Assembly: GCA_017303975.1 (NCBI GenBank)
Contig: JAFLBG010000039.1
Coordinates: forward strand, 1-35,883
DNA from: Bacteroidota bacterium
GTDB taxonomy: Bacteria > Bacteroidota > Bacteroidia > JAFLBG01
DNA length: 35,883 bases
Direction: 5' to 3'
Positions 6,401 through 12,460 of this stretch are shown piece after piece. Each line of letters opens with the position of its first letter. The stretch's first letter is position 1. Under the pieces are notes generated by a model that saw only the letters and a list, made by a program, of their open reading frames with translations, did not search any database and was not told the DNA's origin. The translations under genes were made by a program, and so were the position numbers.

Positions 6401-8977
6401 ATCTCTTACTGTAACCGTGTACGTGCCTGAAGCCAATGAATTAATGTTTTGGTTAGTTGATGAGTTGTTCCATAAAAAGCTGTATGATGGCACACCTCCT
6501 GAAACAGCAGTAGTTATAGATCCATTTGCTGCTGTACAGATTGACGAAACTGCACTCAGTGTGGCGCTAATTGCAGAAGGTTGAGTTATTGTAACACTGG
6601 TTTGGGAAGAACATCCGTTTGCATCTCTAATCGTTACGGTATATGTTCCGGCAGTTAGATTGTTATTTGCTTGTGTGAAAACATTATTGCTCCATGTGTA
6701 ACTAAATGGAAATGTTCCGCCTGTAATACTTGCAACTGCAGAGCCATTGCTGCCCCCGTTGCACGAAACATTCGATGAGCTGCTAATGTTTGCTGTGCCT
6801 CCTGTAGAGTTGGTTACTGTTGCGGAAGCTTGTTTGGTACAACCGCCTGCATCTGTAACTACTAATGTATAAGCTCCTCCCGATACATTATTAATATTTT
6901 GAGTGTTCGCACTATTGCTCCACGCGAAGGTGTATGGGCTGTTTCCTCCTGTTACTGATGAATTAATACTTCCATTGGATTGCCCACAATACGCTTGCTG
7001 TGTGGTTAAGCTAATAGTAATGGCACTAGGTTGTGTTATTGTTATAGATTTGCTGCTAGTACAACCTTTGCTATCTCTGATAGTAACACTGTAAGTATTT
7101 GCCGATAAATTATTTACACTACTCCCCACTGTGCTGTTACTCCAGGTATAGGTGAATCCGCCATTACTTCCGCTTGCGGAGATTGTCGCACTTCCATTGG
7201 TTTGTCCGTTGCAAATAATATTATTTCCTGTTATTGTTGAACTAATGGCAGTAGGTTCGGTAATAGTATAGTTTTTTGTAATAGTGCAATTATTGGCATC
7301 TTTAATAATAACATTATAGTTTCCTGCTGTGACGCCTAATTGATTTGCAGAAGTTGTATATCCAGCACCCCAATTATATTGATAAGTTGGCACACCTCCA
7401 CTAGTTGAAGCGGAAACTGAACCCGTAGCAGTAGCGTTGCAAGTTGCCCCGGTTGTGCTTAGTGTACTTGTAATTGCAGTTGGCTGTGTAATAGTGTAGG
7501 TTCTGTTTGTAGTACAATTGTTAGCATCTCTTATTGTTACTGTATATGTTCCAGGATTTAAATTTGGATTGGAGTTGTTGGTAGTGTACCCTGAACCCCA
7601 ATTAAAATTATAGTTTGGTGTGCCGCCTGTTCCATTTGCTATTGCACCACCATTGCCTGAACCATTGCATGTAACATTACTCACAGTTATACTTCCTCCT
7701 AAAACAGCAGGTTGCGTTACGGTAATTGTATTCGTAACAGTACATCCTCTATTATCTGTTATACTTACAGAATAAACACCACTACACAAAGATGTTCTGG
7801 CGCTTGTGGTTGCATTATTATTCCATCTATAGGTGTATGGACTCGTCCCTCCCGAAGGGGTTAATTGTATTGAGCCATTGCACTGTGCGTTACATAAAGG
7901 ATTTTGTGTGCTTGCATTCGTGTTAAATGCTGCTTGCGGGCATGTTGCACATACTGTATTTGTATAGTAATAACCGGCCATGTGAACCGAATAACAATCA
8001 CCATTATTGTTAGGGTTTCCTCCAGTATTTAAGCTATATGTTATTGCTGTTTGTCCGGAACTTGCCGTTGTTGAGTTTAAAAAATTATTCCAAAATTCTT
8101 TAGGATAAGATTGGTTGGTAGATCCGTACCTGAATGTTACATTGTTGGTTGGTGCATTATTTTGCAAGTCGGAAACAGTCATAAAAGCGGCTGCATTGCT
8201 GGTTGCACAAACTGAAAAATTAGATATCGTATGTGAGAATGAGTTTCCTGTTTGTCTTGTAACTAATCCATCATCAATTACTAATGTTCCATTTTGATTG
8301 GAGTTTAAATCTCTAAATATAATTATCATAGTAAAGCCATCTAGTCCTTGAAGTTGTGCAGTAGAAGGGTATCCGGTAACATTTAATGTGTAATTACCAT
8401 TGCTGTTTGAAGAACTTATGGCAGAAGTAACGTCTGCTCTATATGTACAAGTGCCAGTTTCACCAAGATTTTGCCAACATTTTCCGGATGCTAACGAGCC
8501 AACTAATGAAGCAGAAAAATTGGTAGATTGACTTTGAGGATTTACCAAGTTTAATGTTAGGTTAGATGGTGGGGCAGAGCTATAAGAGCCACCAAACCAG
8601 ATATATGCTTTTTCAATAGAATAGCATTTGGTTGGTAGTAAAGAAAATGTTAGTACTGCCGGCAGTCCTGAGCCGTTATGACCTAATGATAATGCTCTGT
8701 CGGTTACTAGTTTGTGACGTATTTCAAATCCTAATCCACAGGCCGAGTAGTTATAGGTATTTCCAAGTGTTCCGTTCCCATTTAGTAGTTCAGGAATATT
8801 GGTATTTCCCGAAATTCCGTTAACTAAGTCGGGAGAATATTTTTGAGAGAAATAATAATTCGTATGTAGGAAAAATATAAAGAACAAAAACAGTAAATTC
8901 TGTTTAGTAGCAGTGTGGTTCATACGCATAAATAGAAATAGGTACATAAAATACCCTTTTTTAGTTAAAAAGTCCAT
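3464..8977 (-). CDS. Giant SprB-repeat surface protein with gliding-motility-type C-terminal (T9SS type B sorting) domain
   Basis: This 1837-residue protein is predicted to be secreted. A hydrophobic signal peptide (QNLLFLFFIFFL, followed by YYFSQ) suggests the real start is ATG 8929 or 8923 rather than 8977. Residues ~45-350 form a beta-rich region with YIWFGGSYS and DGFTMIIIFRD that I cannot name firmly; it is loosely like DUF3344. Residues ~351-1651 hold 17 SprB-type repeats of about 75-80 residues, each with C-x-G near the start, YxWSN in the middle, GxYxVxxxDxxGC near the end and usually an ITQP linker. The two cysteines per repeat suggest disulfides. A tandem-type Ig-like domain follows (~1652-1740). 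The C-terminal ~90 residues (IPNGFSPDGDGINDKFVI, IYNRWG, SGTYYYVLTL) are the gliding-motility/CHU_C domain used for type IX secretion. Likely an adhesin, or a mobile SprB-like surface filament protein. Confidence 0.92.
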   Translation of the reverse strand: MDFLTKKGYFMYLFLFMRMNHTATKQNLLFLFFIFFLHTNYYFSQKYSPDLVNGISGNTNIPELLNGNGTLGNTYNYSACGLGFEIRHKLVTDRALSLGHNGSGLPAVLTFSLLPTKCYSIEKAYIWFGGSYSSAPPSNLTLNLVNPQSQSTNFSASLVGSLASGKCWQNLGETGTCTYRADVTSAISSSNSNGNYTLNVTGYPSTAQLQGLDGFTMIIIFRDLNSNQNGTLVIDDGLVTRQTGNSFSHTISNFSVCATSNAAAFMTVSDLQNNAPTNNVTFRYGSTNQSYPKEFWNNFLNSTTASSGQTAITYSLNTGGNPNNNGDCYSVHMAGYYYTNTVCATCPQAAFNTNASTQNPLCNAQCNGSIQLTPSGGTSPYTYRWNNNATTSARTSLCSGVYSVSITDNRGCTVTNTITVTQPAVLGGSITVSNVTCNGSGNGGAIANGTGGTPNYNFNWGSGYTTNNSNPNLNPGTYTVTIRDANNCTTNRTYTITQPTAITSTLSTTGATCNATATGSVSASTSGGVPTYQYNWGAGYTTSANQLGVTAGNYNVIIKDANNCTITKNYTITEPTAISSTITGNNIICNGQTNGSATISASGSNGGFTYTWSNSTVGSSVNNLSANTYSVTIRDSKGCTSSKSITITQPSAITISLTTQQAYCGQSNGSINSSVTGGNSPYTFAWSNSANTQNINNVSGGAYTLVVTDAGGCTKQASATVTNSTGGTANISSSSNVSCNGGSNGSAVASITGGTFPFSYTWSNNVFTQANNNLTAGTYTVTIRDANGCSSQTSVTITQPSAISATLSAVSSICTAANGSITTAVSGGVPSYSFLWNNSSTNQNINSLASGTYTVTVRDANNCTKNFSATVNNTGAGTASIVSQSNILCFGGNNGIATATITGGTSPYNYNWSNSSTSNTINNLTAGVYTLTIGDANGCSSQTSVTITQPSQLSGSITSNTLNCFGDINGTATALGSGGTNPYTYSWSNSSTQQTISGVSAGFYSVLITDNNNCTTTKNVTILQPSDISATITSTNVSCFGGNNGASIASASGGTSPYNYSWSNNNLTQNTNNLSANLYSVIVLDNNGCSKSFSVNITQPAALSATLNTTSSSCLNNNGSISSVVSGGISPYTYSWSNNATTSSISNLTSSVYSLQITDANNCSTSFTQTLSNSGAPSISILSQNNVNCFGSTNGSASISVSGGSNPYTYSWSNGNNTSIATGLTANTYTVFVTDAGGCSTQSTITITQPGSAITGTLQTSISSCVGNTNGIITSNFSGGSMPYNYLWNTSATTSSLNNLTTGVYTLTLSDNNGCSLQLSTLLGASGGGTASISAQSNVSCFGGTNGSATASVIGGLAPFTYNWSTNSTSSQINNLAPGSYIVLTTDANGCTSLDTAIISQPNAPLSATASITSSVTCNGAANGIITVATAGGTSGYIYTLSPGNTISFNGIFNGVAAGAYTILVTDANGCTSSATAFGSIIIPQPNPINVSANISANASCFGTATGIINASANGGVPNYLYSLAPSGQTSTTGIFTNIVAGTYTVIVTDNANCTSTNNAVVTITQPTAITFAANTTVTNESCPQTFDGSINTVASGGAGGFSYSLLPAGATNNNGTFSNLSAGSYTIVVTDATSCTAVSQAFAITNQSEGKVIAENDETSVEFNTSASIDISANDTTSNATITIVQNPINGSIISISNGVVNYKPNEGFSGNDSLTYVVCDQFCTLACDTAKVYLNVLPELIFSIPNGFSPDGDGINDKFVIKNIDRFGDNKLEIYNRWGVLIFEASSYKNEWDGTTNNSSAVVLGDGKVVSGTYYYVLTLKDNNEIHKGYLEIRR
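4024..7925 (-). repeat. Array of 17 SprB-type protein repeats
   Basis: Within the adhesin gene about 3.9 kb encodes 17 successive units of roughly 225-240 bases. Fourteen units carry the YxWxN core. The three nearest the C-terminus are a longer subtype with YxLxPxG and an inserted NGIF/TGIF/NGTF segment. Units 5, 7, 11 and 13 lack the ITQP linker and end in a glycine/serine-rich tail instead, giving an alternating pattern. The copies have diverged at DNA level, with only short stretches in common, so recent duplication is not obvious. Confidence 0.85.
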
Positions 8978-9067
8978 AGTATAAGCTCGAATAATGAATA
9001 TGCTTGTTGGAAAGCTTAATATCAGTCTTATTGCTGTGTTTCTCGATTTAAAAGTTGTTTAACCTTT

Positions 9068-9766
9068 TCAGGGAATTATGTTTTCTTTTTCAGGAAAACT
9101 TATGCTTTTATTATTGATAAGCCAAAATGTAGTACAGTGCTTTTGTAAAAGCTCTAAATCATGTGATGAAAAAACGATTATTTTTTTTAATTCAACAGCA
9201 ATTTTCTTTAATAAACGTATGGTTTCTATTTTACTTGTATAATCTAAAAAAGAGGTGGGTTCATCTAGTAGAATAATGGATGTATTTTGTGCCAATGTCA
9301 TTGCCAATTGAGCTTTTTGATATTCTCCATCACTTAATTCGTTGATTGGCTTTTTTACTAAGTGGCCAATTCCAATGGTTTGTATTGCATTGTCAATAAT
9401 TTCTTGGTCTTTGTCAGAAAGTTGGTGAAGTAAATTACTATGGGGGTATCTTCCAAACTCAATAAAGGATTGCACTGTTAAATAGCTATTTTCAATACGT
9501 TGTGTGTTTACGTAGGATATTATTTTGGCTTTATCGGAAATAGAAAGGATGCTGATTTTTTTTTCTCCAATTAGTACGGAGCCTTTAATTGAAGGTGTTA
9601 TTCCTGCAATAGTTTTTAAAAGCGTAGTTTTTCCAGTTCCGTTGTTGCCAATGAGTGCTATAAAATCTCCTCCGGAAAGTTGTGTCGAAAAATTTGAGAC
9701 AACCTCGTTTTTAAATCCTATGGTAAGGTTTTTAATAGTAATTTGTATTGGAGTAGTATCGTTCAC
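9068..9766 (-). CDS. Iron-chelate/haem/B12-type ABC transporter ATP-binding protein
   Basis: A 232-residue FecE/BtuD/HmuV-type ATPase that would power import through the adjacent FecCD permease at the inner face of the cytoplasmic membrane. Walker A GNNGTGKTT is at residues 40-48, the Q-loop Gln at about 89, signature LSDGE at 144-148, Walker B/DEP SIILLDEP at 163-170, and H-loop His at 202. I place the start at GTG 9766, which overlaps the permease stop in TAGTG. The open frame continues upstream, but only into the permease gene and without family similarity. The overlap indicates translational coupling. The signature is LSDGE rather than the commoner LSGGQ, a variant of the same motif. Confidence 0.9.
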   Translation of the reverse strand: MNDTTPIQITIKNLTIGFKNEVVSNFSTQLSGGDFIALIGNNGTGKTTLLKTIAGITPSIKGSVLIGEKKISILSISDKAKIISYVNTQRIENSYLTVQSFIEFGRYPHSNLLHQLSDKDQEIIDNAIQTIGIGHLVKKPINELSDGEYQKAQLAMTLAQNTSIILLDEPTSFLDYTSKIETIRLLKKIAVELKKIIVFSSHDLELLQKHCTTFWLINNKSISFPEKENIIP

Positions 9767-10779
9767 TATATTGAAATTCGTTTTACAATAATCCAAATGA
9801 TGATTGGTGCACCAATGATGGATGCAATAATGTTTACCGGAATTAATAAACTCGAAAATAAATTTTGAGATATAATGTCGCAAAATAAGGCTAGTACACA
9901 ACCAATGAAAAAGCTAGCGTGCAAAAGAGTCTTGTGATTATATGTTTTAAAAAGCCATCGTGCAATATGCGGAGCAATAAACCCAATAAAGGCAATTGGT
10001 CCACAGAGTGCAGTTATAAGTGTAGCTATTATTCCCGCAATGGCAATAATTAAATTTTGTACTTTTTTCGTGTTAGTTCCAATCAGTAAAGCTTTTTCAT
10101 GTCCTAATAATAAACTGTTAAGGGGTTTTGAAAAAAATAAGGAAGAAAAAAATAGAATTATTATAATTAGTAACATCCATATACTTTGTGAAAGAGAAGT
10201 TTGACTAAAGCTCCCCATTCCCCAAATAGCAAAAGATTGAAGTTGTTCCGGTCTGGAGAAAAATTGTAGTAGACTTTCTAAAGCACCTAGCAAGTGCCCT
10301 AGTAGCAGTCCAACAATTAGAATGATTACAATGTTTTTTATACGAGAAGAAATAAATGCAATAAGCAGCAGCACCCCAAACGAACCAATTCCGGATAATG
10401 CAAAAACGCTTATAGTTTGTAAATATGTATTGGAAAAATAAAACCCCGACATAAATGCAATTGCTGCACCAAGGCTCGCTCCTGAGGTTACGCCAAGTGT
10501 ATATGGCCCAGCCAGCGGGTTTTTAAATAATGTTTGTAATAATAATCCACTTATTGATAGGCCGGCTCCCGCTGCGATTGCGGTAATTGCTTTTGTTAAT
10601 CTAAGTTCAAATAAAATAGAGGATATGGTGTTTGATGGAGAAGTAGTATTGAAAAAATCAGCAATTGAAATTTTTACAGGACCTAAAAGTATGTCCGTTA
10701 TAAACAATAGAATAGTAAGTAAAATAAGAACAAGAAAAAATAAGTTGCTTCGTTTGTCTTGCATTCTTTTGCTATTCAA
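9766..10779 (-). CDS. FecCD-family iron-chelate/haem/B12 ABC transporter permease
   Basis: A 337-residue polytopic membrane protein with the FecCD/BtuC pattern. It opens with a hydrophobic segment (LVLILLTILLFITDILLG) and then has ELRLTKAITAIAAGAGLSIS, the TLFKNPLAGPYTLGVTSGAS motif, WGMGSF, and GPIAFIGFIAPHIARWLF, which contacts the ATPase. It would form the transmembrane channel of the importer. The start is either TTG 10779, overlapping the last 8 bases of the binding-protein gene, or ATG 10764, just after that stop. I keep the TTG because the same TTGAATAGCAA junction recurs at 31075, where no nearby ATG exists; confidence in the start is modest. Its stop overlaps the ATPase start. Confidence 0.9.
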   Translation of the reverse strand: MNSKRMQDKRSNLFFLVLILLTILLFITDILLGPVKISIADFFNTTSPSNTISSILFELRLTKAITAIAAGAGLSISGLLLQTLFKNPLAGPYTLGVTSGASLGAAIAFMSGFYFSNTYLQTISVFALSGIGSFGVLLLIAFISSRIKNIVIILIVGLLLGHLLGALESLLQFFSRPEQLQSFAIWGMGSFSQTSLSQSIWMLLIIIILFFSSLFFSKPLNSLLLGHEKALLIGTNTKKVQNLIIAIAGIIATLITALCGPIAFIGFIAPHIARWLFKTYNHKTLLHASFFIGCVLALFCDIISQNLFSSLLIPVNIIASIIGAPIIIWIIVKRISI

Positions 10780-11908
10780 GCTTTTTGTAATATACTAAAT
10801 TATGTTGAGGTAGTAATTCAGGATGAAAAATTTTAACAGCGTCTGTAAGCAGCGAGTCTGCATGAATTAGCCCATTTTCCCAAAATGCATTTCCGCCTTT
10901 TACATTTACCTTTAAAATATTATTGTATACATTTTTATTTTTAAACGATTCAAAAATGTTGTACTTCTTGTTTAGTTGTAGTAAGTCGTTTAATGATTTT
11001 GAATAATGTTGGTTTAGCCAATAATCTGCTTTGTGAGCCTTTTGCATAACCTCTTCTATAGATAGTTTCAGGCTTCCGGTTTCTGCATCATCTTTCCAAA
11101 TGTAATTGGCTCCTGCATCGTTGGCCAAGTTACTTAAATAACTTTTCCCTCCAGGCATATACCAAACATCGCTTAAGGCAATTTCAAAGAATACGGTTGG
11201 TTTTTTTGTTGCTTTTTCTGCAATTGTTTTTACATTCAAGTACCTGTTTTTTATTTGATTAAACTTGTTTTCTGCAGAATCGTATTTATTAGTAAGCAAC
11301 CCAAATACTTTTAACCACTCAGCTCTACCCAGTGGATGGTTTTCGAGATAATCATATACATATAAAATTGGAATATTGTTTTCCGTTAATTTTTGATAAG
11401 GGTTTGCGTTCGATTCATTTCCGTATGTAATTATTAAATCGGGTTTCAGACTTATTATTTTTTCTAGATTCAAATTTCCTGTTTCTCCTACCTCACTTAC
11501 ATCACCCTGTTCTATTTTATTTAAAAGAGATTGATTAAATACATAATTTGAATTGTCAATACCTACAACCGTTTCTAGTGATTGAAGATTATCTAAATAC
11601 GAAGCGTATAGAGTAGATAAACAGATTATTTTTTTTATTTGTTTCGGAATATAAAAAGTGTCGTTTGACAAATACGATTTTTTAAAATTTCCAATGTGAT
11701 AGGTAGTTTGCTTATTTAATGTAGATTTTGTCTTAAAAACTATTGTATTTGAGTCGTTTTGTATAATTTGAAAGTAGTTTGCATATTCATTTGAAATGTC
11801 TTTTTCTGCTGTTGTTTCAGTGGGTTTGGAGTTTTTAGTAAAGCATGCTGTTGCAAGAAATGAAACAAGTACAAGGATGTTGATATAGTTGTTTTTTGAT
11901 ATATACAT
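10772..11908 (-). CDS. Periplasmic/lipoprotein substrate-binding protein of an iron-chelate/haem/B12 ABC importer
   Basis: About 378 residues from ATG 11908; a TTG 12 bases upstream is the only longer option. The N-terminus is a lipoprotein signal, with LVLVSFLATAC as the lipobox and a Cys that would be acylated. The body is the class III (FecB/BtuF) fold: KKIICLSTLYASYLDNLQSLETVVGID, then LNLEKIISLKPDLIITYGNE, then HPLGRAEWLKVFG containing the conserved acidic contact to the permease, and PGGKSYLSNLANDAGANYIW. It should deliver ligand to the permease and is the first gene of the three-gene importer operon. The ligand is not determined by sequence. Confidence 0.88.
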   Translation of the reverse strand: MYISKNNYINILVLVSFLATACFTKNSKPTETTAEKDISNEYANYFQIIQNDSNTIVFKTKSTLNKQTTYHIGNFKKSYLSNDTFYIPKQIKKIICLSTLYASYLDNLQSLETVVGIDNSNYVFNQSLLNKIEQGDVSEVGETGNLNLEKIISLKPDLIITYGNESNANPYQKLTENNIPILYVYDYLENHPLGRAEWLKVFGLLTNKYDSAENKFNQIKNRYLNVKTIAEKATKKPTVFFEIALSDVWYMPGGKSYLSNLANDAGANYIWKDDAETGSLKLSIEEVMQKAHKADYWLNQHYSKSLNDLLQLNKKYNIFESFKNKNVYNNILKVNVKGGNAFWENGLIHADSLLTDAVKIFHPELLPQHNLVYYKKLE

Positions 11909-11942
11909 GGTTATTAACAATTTATTAAATTATCAACAATTA

Positions 11943-11972
11943 TTTGCAGGTGCGTGTAATTTGATAATTTTG
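11943..11972 (+). promoter_or_regulatory. Bacteroidota-type promoter upstream of the PUR-family gene
   Basis: TTTG at 11943-11946 is followed after 18 bases by TAATTTTG at 11965-11972. This matches the Bacteroidota -33/-7 consensus (TTTG, about 17-23 bases, TAnnTTTG). Transcription would begin roughly at 11979 and give a leader of about 45 bases before ATG 12023. The call is by consensus and spacing only. Confidence 0.6.
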
Positions 11973-12022
11973 ATTTTATACGCTAATATTGCTAATATAA
12001 GTATTAACTAAAAATTAAAAGT

Positions 12023-12388
12023 ATGCAAGAAGGATTTGACAACCATGAATCTAATGGGAGAGAAAAAAGGGATGAGATATTCTCAAAGGCTGTTAGAGCA
12101 GGGAAAAGAACTTACTTTTTTGATGTAAAGTCAACAAAAAGTAATGATTATTATTTAACCATTACTGAGAGTAAAAAACGTTTTGGCGAAGACGGAAAGT
12201 TTTTTTACGAAAAACACAAGGTGTTTTTGTATAAAGAAGATTTTGAAAAATTTACAGATGGCTTAACAGAAGCAATTGACGAGATAAAAAAATTATCTCC
12301 TGGTGTAGCTACTAGATCTGAGTCTAATTCAGGCGATACGAAAGTAGAATCATATACCAATGTAGATTTTGATGATTTAGATAAATAG
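12023..12388 (+). CDS. PUR-family (DUF3276) DNA/RNA-binding protein
   Basis: A 121-residue cytoplasmic protein. Residues ~13-92 form a single PUR domain (REKRDEIFSKAVRAGKRTYFFDVKSTKS, YYLTITESKKRF, HKVFLYKEDFEKFTDGL) of the kind found almost universally in Bacteroidota and related to eukaryotic Pur-alpha, which binds single-stranded purine-rich nucleic acid. The C-terminal ~28 residues are acidic and apparently disordered. The cellular role in Bacteroidota is not established. It stands alone on the plus strand between the receptor and ABC importer genes, has its own consensus promoter, and ends in a strong hairpin shared with the convergent receptor gene. Confidence 0.88.
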   Translation: MQEGFDNHESNGREKRDEIFSKAVRAGKRTYFFDVKSTKSNDYYLTITESKKRFGEDGKFFYEKHKVFLYKEDFEKFTDGLTEAIDEIKKLSPGVATRSESNSGDTKVESYTNVDFDDLDK

Positions 12389-12399
12389 TATTTTGTTAT

Positions 12400-12446
12400 A
12401 AAAGAGAGCGGGGCTAGGTTTTTAAAACCTAGCCCCGCTCTCTTTT
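12400..12446. terminator. Bidirectional intrinsic terminator between PUR gene and TonB receptor
   Basis: A perfect 23-base inverted repeat (12400-12422 against 12424-12446) has the G/C-rich core GAGAGCGGGGCTAGG flanked by A-runs and T-runs on each side. It gives a T-tract in both directions. It lies 12 bases past the PUR-family stop and 15 bases past the receptor stop, so it can end both convergent transcripts. Confidence 0.9.
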
Positions 12447-12460
12447 CGTAGTGTTTAGTA

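Noticed and set aside
4024-7925. Repeats considered as a CRISPR or tandem DNA repeat array
   Set aside because: The periodicity is about 230 bases, in frame and at protein level, with diverged DNA; it encodes SprB-type units.
9767-9901. Longer ATPase start upstream of 9766
   Set aside because: The extra residues overlap the permease gene and have no ABC-ATPase similarity; GTG 9766 overlapping the permease stop fits the family length.
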